From Pseudomonas umsongensis (GTDB taxonomy: Bacteria > Pseudomonadota > Gammaproteobacteria > Pseudomonadales > Pseudomonadaceae), in contig NZ_NIWU01000001.1 of the NCBI RefSeq assembly GCF_002236105.1, positions 868,001 to 932,000 on the forward strand: a DNA stretch of 64,000 nt, read 5' to 3'. A program made the position numbers and the translations under genes. The first letter of the stretch is position 1. Every line of letters begins with the position of its first letter. A model generated the notes under the pieces. That model was not told the DNA's origin and did no database searches. It saw only the letters and a program-made list of their open reading frames with translations. Positions 36,823 through 45,513 of this stretch are shown here, in pieces.

Positions 36823-37965
36823 ATGATCCCGCGCACTCTCTTCGATCATGAACATGAAGCGTTTCGCGATAGCGTAAAACGTTTTCTCGCGCAGCAATGC
36901 ACGCCGTTCCATGAACAGTGGGAAGAGGATCATCGGGTTCCCCGGCAGATCTGGGAGCGCGCCGGTGAGCTGGGCATGCTCAACGCCACGACCCCCCAGG
37001 CCTATGGCGGCCTGGGTTTGGACCGGCGCTTTTCGATGATCGCCGTCGAGGAAGTGGCCCGCGCCGGGCTTTCCGGCTTGAATGGCTTCAATGTGCACGA
37101 CATCTGCGCCGGCTACCTGATCAACTTCGGCACCGAAGAGCAGAAACAGCAATGGCTGCCGAAAATGGCCAGCGGAGAAGTCATCTCTGCCGTGGCCATG
37201 ACCGAACCCGATACCGGCTCCGATCTGCAAGCGGTCAAGACCCGCGCCGTGCTCGACGGTGATGACTACGTGATCAATGGCGCCAAGACGTTCATTTCCA
37301 ATGGCACCAACAGCGACCTTATCGTGGTGATCGCCAAGACCGGTAATACCGGCAAAGGCTCGCGGGACATCTCGCTGATCCTGGTGGAGGCCGACCGGGT
37401 CGGCGTCACCAAGTCCAAACCGCTGCGCAAGGTCGGCCTGCATGCCCAGGACACCACCATGCTGTTCTTCCAGGACGTGCGAGTGCCCAAGGACAACATC
37501 CTGGGGGGCGAGCCTGGCCAGGGGTTCTACCAATTGATGAAGGAGCTGGCCTGGGAGCGCCTGAGCATTGGTATCCTGGCCATTGCGGCAAGCCAGGCGG
37601 TGCTCGAGCAGACCATTGACTACACGCGCGAGCGCAAGGCATTCGGTACGCCGATCATCGAATTCCAGAATTCGCGCTTCAAGCTGGCGGACCTCAAGAC
37701 CGAAATCGTCATCGGCCAGACCTACATCGATCGCTGCATGGAGCTCATCCTGCAAAACGAACTGAGCCCGCAGGCAGCGGCGGCGGCCAAGCTTTGGTGC
37801 ACCGAACTGTATTCCAAGGTAGTGGATCAGTGCGTGCAGCTGCATGGCGGTAACGGCTATATGCTGGAGTACCCGGTTGCCCGTCATTACCTGGACAGCC
37901 GCGTCAACCGCATCTACGGTGGAGCCAACGACATCATGCGCGAACTGGTAGCGCGAACCCTCTGA
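36823..37965 (+). CDS. Acyl-CoA dehydrogenase, LCAD type (1 of 3)
   Basis: FAD enzyme that introduces the alpha-beta double bond in an acyl-CoA. 380 residues. AMTEPDTGSDLQ and FISNGTNSD are the FAD- and substrate-site motifs. The usual catalytic Glu of the YEGT position is Gly (YGGANDIMREL), as in long-chain acyl-CoA and isovaleryl-CoA dehydrogenases, where a Glu on another helix acts; here that would be the Glu of LAWERLSIG. It is highly similar by eye to the enzyme at 43172 over the whole length, so the two are duplicates. A TetR gene precedes it and a LuxR gene follows. Confidence 0.95.
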   Translation: MIPRTLFDHEHEAFRDSVKRFLAQQCTPFHEQWEEDHRVPRQIWERAGELGMLNATTPQAYGGLGLDRRFSMIAVEEVARAGLSGLNGFNVHDICAGYLINFGTEEQKQQWLPKMASGEVISAVAMTEPDTGSDLQAVKTRAVLDGDDYVINGAKTFISNGTNSDLIVVIAKTGNTGKGSRDISLILVEADRVGVTKSKPLRKVGLHAQDTTMLFFQDVRVPKDNILGGEPGQGFYQLMKELAWERLSIGILAIAASQAVLEQTIDYTRERKAFGTPIIEFQNSRFKLADLKTEIVIGQTYIDRCMELILQNELSPQAAAAAKLWCTELYSKVVDQCVQLHGGNGYMLEYPVARHYLDSRVNRIYGGANDIMRELVARTL

Positions 37966-37991
37966 ATTGGCCTCACGTCTACCTGGCCTCT

Positions 37992-38091
37992 TGTAGGAGC
38001 GAGCATGCTCGCGATGGACGTCAACGATGACGCGTGCTGCCTGAATGATCGCGTTGTTCAAGCGTTTATCGCGAGTATGCTCGCTCCTACA
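37992..38091. repeat. Paired REP palindromes (REPIN-like)
   Basis: TGTAGGAGCGAGCATGCTCGCG on the left and GAGTATGCTCGCTCCTACA on the right are inverted arms separated by about 60 bases. It fills most of the gap between the acyl-CoA dehydrogenase and LuxR genes; the remaining 200 bases show no gene. Confidence 0.88.
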
Positions 38092-38293
38092 GGGTAGCCC
38101 CCCTCGATTGTGGGGGGTGGGCTGTCTGTTTTCCCCGCCACAATCCTGCGCGCAACCATGACACGCGCTGTCTTTTAGCGGTGTTCGGGTAAATAATCCG
38201 ACAATCGCCATAAATGTGGCCATACCTCGCCGATTCGTATCGACCAGCCTCACGCTGTTTCGACGGATCTGGGGATCGGAGACTAGGCAGGAC

Positions 38294-40975
38294 ATGCATA
38301 CCGACAAGCTGCTCGTATCGACCAAATTCGCGCCACCGCGCATTGGTACCCAGACCATCCTGCGCGAGCGCCTGCTCGAGGATCTGCGCGGCATGACGCA
38401 ATGCCGCGTCGGCCTGGTAACCGGTAGCCCGGGTTTCGGCAAGACCACGCTGCTGGCCCAATGGCGGCAGGTGATGATGCGCTCCGGAGCGGAGGTGGCC
38501 TGGCTGGCACTGAGCGCCGATGACAAGCACGTGCCGATTTTCTTCGCTTATCTACGTGGCGCGTTGCAGCGACTTGGCATCGTCATGGACAGCGGCGTGC
38601 CGTTGGAGGGCGCGCGGCCGGAGTTCATCGACGAGGTGGTGGCGACCATCGTCGAAGGCGCTGCCAGTATCAACAAAGAGTTGTTCCTGGTGATCGATGA
38701 CTACCAACACGTCAGCGACCCGCGCTCGCACCAGCTCATGCAGAAGCTGCTGGATCACAGCCCCGAGAACCTGCACTTCGTCATCTCGTCCCGGGTGGGT
38801 CCACCGTTGAGTTTCAGTCGGCTGCGCCTGAGCGGGCAGTTACTGGAGCTCGATTGCGCCACCTTGCCATTCGATCTGGCCGAGTCCCGCGCTTTTCTCG
38901 AACAGAGCCTGGCGGCCTTGAAGCTCAGCCCGGAAGAATTCCATCAGATCCACGAGCTCACCAGTGGTTGGCCAGCCACGTTGCAGCTGGTGATCATCCT
39001 GTTGCGCAGCGACCCGCAATCGCGCGGTGCCTTGCGCGAAATGGGCTGGCGTTCCGACGACCTGCAGAGCTACCTGGCCGAAGACGTCATGGCCCATCTG
39101 CCACCCGAGTTGGCGCAGTTCATGGAAAGCGTCAGTATTTGCCGTCGCTTCAACGCCTCCCTGGCGCAAGCGATTACCGGCGTCAACTCGGCGCAAGCCA
39201 TGCTCAAGCGGCTGGACGAAGAAAACCTGCTGATCTTTCGCGTCGAAGCCGATGACCGTCAGCCGTGGTACCGCTTTCATGCATTGTTCGGCGATTTCCT
39301 GGCCACGCGGCTCGCCCGTCGTGACAGCGCAGCCCTGATCGAACTGCATAATCGGGCCGCTCACTGGTTCGCCGAGCGCAAGCTGCTGGCCGAGGCCGTA
39401 CGCCATGCCACATTGGCAGGTGACCTGGACTTCGCTGCGCAACTGATCGAACGGGCAGCCCCGGCGACCTGGAGCCTGAGTCAGCTAAGCCCGCTGCTAC
39501 GCCTGCTCGACCGCTTGCCGCAGGACATCCTGTTTTCCCGACCGCGCCTGTTCTTTCTCGGTTGCCTGGCCTATGCACTCACGGCCCGCCCGGCCAAGGC
39601 CGAGATCTGGCTGGAACAGTTCCATCGCAGTGGTGCGGCGCAACACGCTGACGTTGCCTATCGACTGCCGCTGGTGCAGGCGGCCATCGAAGTGCAGCGT
39701 GATCGCACTGAGCCCATCATTGGTTTGCTCGAGGATTTCCAGGCGTTGCCGGATGACTATTCCGTAACGCGTTTCGGCGCGCCGGCGCTGCTGACCATCG
39801 CTTACCTGGCGGCCGGACGCATCGAGGAAGCGCTGCAATGCCTGGATGACAACCCCATCCCCGAAGCCGAGCGCAATGGCGAGATGGCGTTGGTGGCCGA
39901 AGGGGCCCGGACCCTTTGTTACCTGCAGGCCGGCCAGATGCGCGAGGCTGAGCGGATCGGTTCGGCACAACTGGCCCGTGCGGTGTCAGTGCACGGCCAC
40001 CGTGCCGCCAGTGCCTATCTGGGGGCCGCCACGCTGGCCGAGGTCTACCGCGAGGTGGACCGTACCGATGAAGCGCGGGAAATCCTCGCCAACCGTAATG
40101 GCCTGCTGCAATGGGCCATGCCCGACACCATGCTGCGGGCGACGATTTGCCGGGCACGCCTGGACCTGCTCCAGGACAGCGCCGCCGTGGCCATGGCATT
40201 TCTGGAACGCCAGGAACGACACTTTCGCACCATCAACCAGGACCGAGCCCTGGCGCACTGCCTGGCCGAGCAGGCCCGCATCGCGTTGCTGGAAAACGAC
40301 AAGACACTGGCCGCCGACAGGGTAGCCAAACTACAGGTACTGGCCGATAAACACCGCGACTCCCCGGGCTTCCAGGCAGACATCCCGGCAATTGCCGCGC
40401 TGGCGCAAGCGCGTCTGCTGCTGGCCACCAACTACCCGGACAAGGCGCTCGCAGCCCTGGCTATCCTGGGCACCTACGCGACGAAGTTCAGCCGCGGGCA
40501 ATTGCAGGTCACCGGCCAGTTGCTCGAAGCGTGCGCGAAAAGCGACCTGCTGCAGCCCGAACAGGCGCAAGCGCGCTTGCTGGAAGCCGTGTCCCTGGGC
40601 CGGCGCCTGGGACTGGTGCGCACCTTCCTCGACGAAGGCGAAGTGTTGCGCAAAATGCTCGTGGCACTGTCGAGCAAGCCGCTGGCCAGTGAGGATGAGA
40701 TTTACTTGAGAGCGCTGCTTGAGCGCTTCGGTCCTGGAAACGTCGGTCGCTCCAGCGAGTCTTCGGCCAATGGCGCGTCTTCAATGCTCACGCCGCGGGA
40801 GCTGGCCATCCTCGAATTGATCAGCCAGGCGATGGCCAACAAGCGCGTGGCCCTGACGTTAAACATCTCGCTGGAAACAGTGAAGTGGAACCTGAAGAAC
40901 ATCTACGCCAAACTGGGCGTTTCGAGTCGTTATGATGCAGTGTCATGGGCGCGCAAGAATGGGTTGATTGAGTAG
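38294..40975 (+). CDS. LuxR family regulator, MalT-like (ATP-dependent)
   Basis: Large ATP-binding transcriptional activator, 893 residues from the ATG used here; an in-frame GTG at 38216 would add 26. The N-terminal start STKFAPPRIGTQTILRERLL and the Walker A GSPGFGKTTLLAQW (from residue 44) are typical, followed by VIDDYQHV (Walker B). The middle is a TPR-like helical sensor (about 350-800), and the C terminus is a LuxR HTH (LTPRELAILELISQAMANKR to the end). MalT-like regulators respond to small inducers. Position among the acyl-CoA genes suggests that it activates this catabolic cluster. Confidence 0.93.
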   Translation: MHTDKLLVSTKFAPPRIGTQTILRERLLEDLRGMTQCRVGLVTGSPGFGKTTLLAQWRQVMMRSGAEVAWLALSADDKHVPIFFAYLRGALQRLGIVMDSGVPLEGARPEFIDEVVATIVEGAASINKELFLVIDDYQHVSDPRSHQLMQKLLDHSPENLHFVISSRVGPPLSFSRLRLSGQLLELDCATLPFDLAESRAFLEQSLAALKLSPEEFHQIHELTSGWPATLQLVIILLRSDPQSRGALREMGWRSDDLQSYLAEDVMAHLPPELAQFMESVSICRRFNASLAQAITGVNSAQAMLKRLDEENLLIFRVEADDRQPWYRFHALFGDFLATRLARRDSAALIELHNRAAHWFAERKLLAEAVRHATLAGDLDFAAQLIERAAPATWSLSQLSPLLRLLDRLPQDILFSRPRLFFLGCLAYALTARPAKAEIWLEQFHRSGAAQHADVAYRLPLVQAAIEVQRDRTEPIIGLLEDFQALPDDYSVTRFGAPALLTIAYLAAGRIEEALQCLDDNPIPEAERNGEMALVAEGARTLCYLQAGQMREAERIGSAQLARAVSVHGHRAASAYLGAATLAEVYREVDRTDEAREILANRNGLLQWAMPDTMLRATICRARLDLLQDSAAVAMAFLERQERHFRTINQDRALAHCLAEQARIALLENDKTLAADRVAKLQVLADKHRDSPGFQADIPAIAALAQARLLLATNYPDKALAALAILGTYATKFSRGQLQVTGQLLEACAKSDLLQPEQAQARLLEAVSLGRRLGLVRTFLDEGEVLRKMLVALSSKPLASEDEIYLRALLERFGPGNVGRSSESSANGASSMLTPRELAILELISQAMANKRVALTLNISLETVKWNLKNIYAKLGVSSRYDAVSWARKNGLIE

Positions 40976-41468
40976 CAGGGGGTTGCCAGGCTGAAAATCT
41001 ACAGGTCAATGCACCTTCTTGCGCAGTTGTTGGACTTTTCCTACATCTCAATCGGCGCCAACCACTGTAGGAGCTGCCGAAGGCCGCGATCTTTTGAAAA
41101 TCACCGCGAACCGGGTGTTGGATCAGATAGATCCGTCTCAATAGCTGTAGCTGTTGTCCAACCTGACACTCCACTTGTGGCGAGGGGATTCATCCCCGTT
41201 GGGTCGCGAAGCGGCCCCAAAAGAGGGCCTGCTGCGCAGTCCAACGGGGATGAATCCACTCACCACAAAGTACTCAGTGCTGCTGGATCCCAAGCGCAAA
41301 ACACCAGCGCGGCAAAGGAGGGGTGCGTTGCGTGGACGCGCCGATGACTTCCCCCGCTGGCGTTTTGCGAGGGCAGTCTATACTCGGGATCGATTTTGGT
41401 AGCCAACCCTGTTGGAGGGGGTAACTGCTTTTTCCGAGTATCAAACCAAAAAGGTCGCCGCATCACTC
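40976..41468. other. Gene-free intergenic region with repeats
   Basis: No credible gene. A fragment of a common pseudomonad repeat (TGTAGGAGCTGCCGAAGGCC at 41068) is followed by a long inverted repeat (listed separately). The promoter of the following SDR gene probably lies in the last 100 bases, but no strong -35/-10 pair stands out. Confidence 0.6.
41174..41270. repeat. Inverted repeat, long-arm stem-loop
   Basis: CTTGTGGCGAGGGGATTCAT plus CCCCGTTGG on the left pair with CCAACGGGGATGAATCCACT plus CACCACAAAG on the right; about 29-base arms with a few mismatches around a 40-base loop containing GAAGCGGCCCC. This is another pseudomonad intergenic repeat family. Confidence 0.85.
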
Positions 41469-42299
41469 ATGGCCAATAAACTCACTGCAAAGACTGCCAT
41501 CGTCACCGGGGCGGCCCAAGGGATTGGCGCCGCGATCGTGCGACTCTTCGCGCAAGAGGATTGCTTTGTCTACGTCACGGATATCAATGATGAGCTCGGC
41601 AGCGCCGTTGCAGATTCACTCGGCGATCGCGCCAGCTATCTGCGCCTCGATGTGCGGCGCGAAGAAGATTGGCAGCGAGTGACCACGCAAATCCTCAAGG
41701 AGCGCGGCAGACTGGACGTGCTGGTGAACAATGCAGGTATCACCGGATTTGAGCACGGTGCCGTGGCGCATGACCCGGAGCATGCGCGCCTGGAGGACTG
41801 GCACGCCGTGCATCGGACCAATCTCGATGGTGTATTCCTGGGTTGCAAGTACGCCATTCGTGCCATGCGGCCTCACGGAACAGGCTCCATTATCAACATC
41901 TCCTCCCGGTCAGGCCTGGTTGGCATTCCGGGCGCCGCGGCCTATGCGTCGTCCAAGGGCGCAGTGCGTAACCACACCAAGACGGTGGCGCTGTACTGCG
42001 CCGAGCAAGGGCTCAGAATCCGGTGCAACTCGATTCATCCCGCGGCCATCCTCACGCCCCTGTGGGAGCCCATGTTGGGCACCGGCGAGGATCGTCACGA
42101 ACGCATGGCTGCACTGGTTCGAGACACTCCACTGCGAAGGTTCGGGATGCCCGAAGAGGTGGCGGCGCTGGCGCTGCTACTTGCCTCTGATGAAGCGACG
42201 TACATGACCGGCAGTGAGCTCAACATCGACGGCGGCCTCCTGGCAGGCACCGCCGCGACGCCCAGCGTAGTGGACGACAGCGACGCGGTGCAAAACTGA
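41469..42299 (+). CDS. Short-chain dehydrogenase/reductase
   Basis: 276 residues from the ATG that gives [20 protein letters not shown]. The cofactor motif TGAAQGIG, the Asp of VTDIND (NAD preference), NNAG in LVNNAGITG and the catalytic Ser/Tyr/Lys in [20 protein letters not shown] then K are all present, with a normal C terminus ([11 protein letters not shown]). It resembles 3-hydroxyacyl or hydroxysteroid dehydrogenases, and the substrate cannot be told. The ribosome site is weak; the frame is open 57 bases further upstream. It lies between the LuxR gene and the oppositely oriented gfa gene. Confidence 0.9.
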   Translation: MANKLTAKTAIVTGAAQGIGAAIVRLFAQEDCFVYVTDINDELGSAVADSLGDRASYLRLDVRREEDWQRVTTQILKERGRLDVLVNNAGITGFEHGAVAHDPEHARLEDWHAVHRTNLDGVFLGCKYAIRAMRPHGTGSIINISSRSGLVGIPGAAAYASSKGAVRNHTKTVALYCAEQGLRIRCNSIHPAAILTPLWEPMLGTGEDRHERMAALVRDTPLRRFGMPEEVAALALLLASDEATYMTGSELNIDGGLLAGTAATPSVVDDSDAVQN

Positions 42300-42407
42300 T
42301 CGCTATCGATCCATCCCGTTCGCTCACCGCGGAAAAATGCCACCAGCACATTGCGTTACTGCCGGGCCTGGCCGCAGTTCGGTGAAGAAACTGCGGCGGC
42401 CGATCAA

Positions 42408-42986
42408 TCAGGCATCGGGGAGCAGGCCTTTCTTTTTAGCCACATGCGTCGCCAGTGCGTCCATCAAGTCCGGAGACAGGCAGTCGTAGGGCTCCAGGCC
42501 GATCGAGCGCAGGCGCTCACGGATAGCAGGCATTTGCGCAGGCGGTGTGCCGGTTTCGATGATCGAGGACACGAAAGCGGCGAAGCCCGGCGCGGCCCAT
42601 CCTTTCTGTGGGGAGAGTTCGGTGTGGACGAAGTCGAGGCCGTAAAACGCGTGGTCCTTGTTCTCGATGCGTCCGAAAAGATGGGCGTGACACTGCTTGC
42701 AGGCGTGGCGTTGGATGGTAGCGGTCTCATCGACAATCGCCAGTTTTTCGCCGTGGGCAGTCACGCTAACCTTATCCCGGGGGACGACGGCAATGACGGC
42801 GAATATCGCGCCTTGCGGTTTCCAGCATTTACTGCAGCCGCACGCGTGGTTATGCAGGGTTTGTGCATCGATCCGGACCTCGACCTTATCGGTCGCACAC
42901 AGGCATTGCAGGGTGCCACCGGTGAAGTTCGCGGCGGCGGGTTGGATACCGTTGTCCAGTGCAGGGTGAAGTTTCAAGGTGGCCAT
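42408..42986 (-). CDS. gfa: S-(hydroxymethyl)glutathione synthase (Gfa)
   Basis: Said to speed the reaction of formaldehyde with glutathione, the first step of formaldehyde detoxification. 192 residues, typical. The zinc-cysteine motifs [20 protein letters not shown] and [11 protein letters not shown] are all present. AGGAGG precedes the ATG. The usual partner, glutathione-dependent formaldehyde dehydrogenase, is not in the window. The gene sits on the opposite strand inside the acyl-CoA cluster, which hints that formaldehyde or a related aldehyde could arise from the pathway, but this may be coincidental. Confidence 0.93.
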   Translation of the reverse strand: MATLKLHPALDNGIQPAAANFTGGTLQCLCATDKVEVRIDAQTLHNHACGCSKCWKPQGAIFAVIAVVPRDKVSVTAHGEKLAIVDETATIQRHACKQCHAHLFGRIENKDHAFYGLDFVHTELSPQKGWAAPGFAAFVSSIIETGTPPAQMPAIRERLRSIGLEPYDCLSPDLMDALATHVAKKKGLLPDA

Positions 42987-43171
42987 GCGGGCTCCTCCTG
43001 TTCAGGTTGCCCCCAGGTAAATGCCCCCAGATAAAGAATAGCGCGCCGTGTGTTTTTCGAATGCACGAATCCCCCCCTCCCCGAGGGGGCGTATCGGCGA
43101 AACCTGCTCCTATGATCGATCCAGAGCCCCTTCAAAGGTGGCCGACCGACGACCGAAGGAGAGAACCACCG

Positions 43172-44317
43172 ATGATACCCCGTACCCTGTTTGACCATGA
43201 GCACGAGGAGTTTCGCAGCAGCGTGCGGCGCTTCCTGGCTGAGGAATGTGCACCCTGCCTCGAACAGTGGGAAACAGACCATCGGGTCCCGCGGTACATC
43301 TGGGAGCGGGCTGGCGCGCTGGGCATGCTTAATGCCACCACTCCCGAAGCCTATGGCGGACTGGGGCTGGATCGGCGTTTCTCGATGATCGCCACCGAGG
43401 AAATCTACCGCGCGGGCCAGGCATCGGGGCTGATCGGTTTCGGCGTGCATGACATTGTCGCCGGTTACCTGGTGAATTTCGGCAGCGAACAGCAAAAGCA
43501 CACCTGGCTGCCGAAAATGGCGGCAGGCCAGGCCATTGGCGCGGTGGCGATGACCGAGCCGGATACCGGCTCCGACCTGCAAGCGGTCAAGACCCGCGCT
43601 GTGCTGGACGGTGATGAGTACGTCATCAACGGCGCCAAGACGTTCATATCCAACGGCAGCAACTGCGACCTGGTGGTCGTCGTCGCCAAGACCGGTAATA
43701 CCGGCAAGGGCGCCCAGGACATCTCACTGATCCTGGTCGAAGCCGACCGCGCAGGCTTCAGTCGGTCCCAGCCCTTGCGCAAGGTCGGCCTGCACGCCCA
43801 GGACACCACCATGCTGTTCTTCGACAACGTCCGGGTGCCCAGGGAAAACCTGCTGGGTGGCGTGGCCGGGCAGGGCTTCATCCAGTTGATGAAGGAGTTG
43901 GCCTGGGAACGGCTGTCCATCGCCATCAGCAGCGTTGCCGGCGCCGACGCGGTGCTCGACAGCACGCTGGACTACACCAAGGGCCGCAGCGTATTCGGCA
44001 AGCCCATCTTCGCCTTCCAGAACACCCGCTTCAAATTGGCCGACTTGAAGATGCAATTGGCGGTGTCGCAGAACTACGTCGACCGCTGCATGGAGCAAAG
44101 CCTGGCGCGCACCCTCAGCCCCGAAGCGGCGGCCTCGGCCAAATTGTGGTGCTCGGACCTCTACACCAAGGTCGTGGACGAATGCGTCCAGTTGCATGGC
44201 GGTAACGGCTACATGCTCGAGTACCCGGTCGCCCGTCACTACCTCGATCACCGCGTCCTGCGCATTGCCGGCGGCGCCAACGACATCATGAAAGATCTGG
44301 TCGGGCGCACGCTCTGA
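43172..44317 (+). CDS. Acyl-CoA dehydrogenase, LCAD type (2 of 3)
   Basis: 381 residues, beginning MIPRTLFDHEHEEF. Over its full length it is nearly the same as the enzyme at 36823, so a duplication is likely. TEPDTGSDLQ and FISNGSNCD are present. The YEGT Glu is replaced (AGGANDIMKDL), and the alternative base is the Glu of LAWERLSIA. The ATG has AAGGAGA 9 bases upstream; earlier starts lack one. It is followed by a third dehydrogenase after 22 bases, starting a run of co-directional genes. Confidence 0.95.
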   Translation: MIPRTLFDHEHEEFRSSVRRFLAEECAPCLEQWETDHRVPRYIWERAGALGMLNATTPEAYGGLGLDRRFSMIATEEIYRAGQASGLIGFGVHDIVAGYLVNFGSEQQKHTWLPKMAAGQAIGAVAMTEPDTGSDLQAVKTRAVLDGDEYVINGAKTFISNGSNCDLVVVVAKTGNTGKGAQDISLILVEADRAGFSRSQPLRKVGLHAQDTTMLFFDNVRVPRENLLGGVAGQGFIQLMKELAWERLSIAISSVAGADAVLDSTLDYTKGRSVFGKPIFAFQNTRFKLADLKMQLAVSQNYVDRCMEQSLARTLSPEAAASAKLWCSDLYTKVVDECVQLHGGNGYMLEYPVARHYLDHRVLRIAGGANDIMKDLVGRTL

Positions 44318-44339
44318 TCAGGGTTGCAGAGGATTACCC

Positions 44340-45491
44340 ATGGAATACCTGATACCCCGTAGCTTGTTCAGCACTGAGCACGATGAGTTTCGACGCGCCT
44401 GCCGCCGCTTCATGGAGCAGCAGGTCAACCCGTTCCATGCCCAGTGGGAGAAAGACAAGTGCGTACCCCGCGAGGTCTGGCGCAAGGCTGGCGAGATGGG
44501 AATGCTCTTGCCTTCGATGCCAGAGGAATATGGCGGGCCCGGCGCCGATCGCCTGTTCGACATGGTCTTTGCCGAAGAATTCATGCGTGCCGGCGCTTCC
44601 GGCCTGATTGGTTTCGGTGTGCACGGCCTGGTGGCCAACTACATCCTCAACTACGGCACCGAGGCGCAGAAGCAGGCCTGGTTGCCGAAAATGATCGCGG
44701 GTACAGCCGTGGGCGCCATCGCCATGACCGAACCCAACACCGGTTCGGACCTGCAGGCGGTGCGCACGCGCGCCAGGGCCGAAGGTGACGAGTTAATCAT
44801 CAACGGCTCCAAGACGTTCATTTCCAATGGCGCGTCCTGCGATCTGGCGTTGGTGGTCTGCAAGACCGGCGAAAGTGGCAAGGGCGCCCAGGACATCTCG
44901 CTGATCATCGTCGAGAAAGAGCGTGAAGGCTTCAGCCGATCGCAGCCGCTGGAAAAGATCGGCCTGCACGCCCAGGACACCAGCATGCTGTTCTTCGACG
45001 ATTGCCGCGTGCCGGCCGAAAACGTGCTCGGCGGCGTGCAAGGGCAGGGCTTCTACCAGCTCATGCATGACCTGGCGTGGGAACGGATCATCGGCGCCGT
45101 CGGTTTTCAGGCCCAGGCCGAGGCGGCACTGGATCACACCATCGAATACACCCGTACGCGCATGGTCTTCGGCAAGCCGGTGCTGGACTTCCAGAACTCG
45201 CGTTTCACCCTGGCGCAACTCAAGACCGAAATACAGATCGGCCGCTCATGGATCGACAGCTGCATGGCCTTGCTGCTGCGCGACGAACTGACAGCCGAAG
45301 TGGCCGCGGTAGCCAAGTACTGGACCGCGGAGCTCAGCAGCCGTGTGGTCGATGCGTGCCTGCAACTGCATGGCGGCAATGGCTACATGACCGAATACCC
45401 GATTGCCAGGTTGTACCTCGACACCCGTGGCAACCGGATCTGGGGTGGCACCAACGAAATCATGAAAGAAATCATCGCTCGCACGTTGTGA
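44340..45491 (+). CDS. Acyl-CoA dehydrogenase, LCAD type (3 of 3)
   Basis: 383 residues. More divergent than the other two but with the same layout: MTEPNTGSDLQ, FISNGASCD, LAWERIIG (alternative catalytic Glu) and WGGTNEIMKEIIARTL at the end, where LCAD has YGGTNEIM. It probably works on a different chain-length or branch stage from enzyme 2. Enzyme 2 ends 22 bases upstream, and the SDR-MaoC fusion starts 22 bases downstream, so these three genes are one transcription unit. Confidence 0.95.
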   Translation: MEYLIPRSLFSTEHDEFRRACRRFMEQQVNPFHAQWEKDKCVPREVWRKAGEMGMLLPSMPEEYGGPGADRLFDMVFAEEFMRAGASGLIGFGVHGLVANYILNYGTEAQKQAWLPKMIAGTAVGAIAMTEPNTGSDLQAVRTRARAEGDELIINGSKTFISNGASCDLALVVCKTGESGKGAQDISLIIVEKEREGFSRSQPLEKIGLHAQDTSMLFFDDCRVPAENVLGGVQGQGFYQLMHDLAWERIIGAVGFQAQAEAALDHTIEYTRTRMVFGKPVLDFQNSRFTLAQLKTEIQIGRSWIDSCMALLLRDELTAEVAAVAKYWTAELSSRVVDACLQLHGGNGYMTEYPIARLYLDTRGNRIWGGTNEIMKEIIARTL

Positions 45492-45513
45492 GCGCGATCA
45501 TAGGAGAGCAAAC

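Noticed and set aside
36730..38526. 598-codon minus-strand frame across the acyl-CoA dehydrogenase gene
   Set aside because: Antisense to a full-length, motif-complete acyl-CoA dehydrogenase and passes through a REP doublet.
40976..41468. Small-RNA gene
   Set aside because: The only strong structure is a known type of pseudomonad inverted repeat; no promoter-terminator pair was seen.
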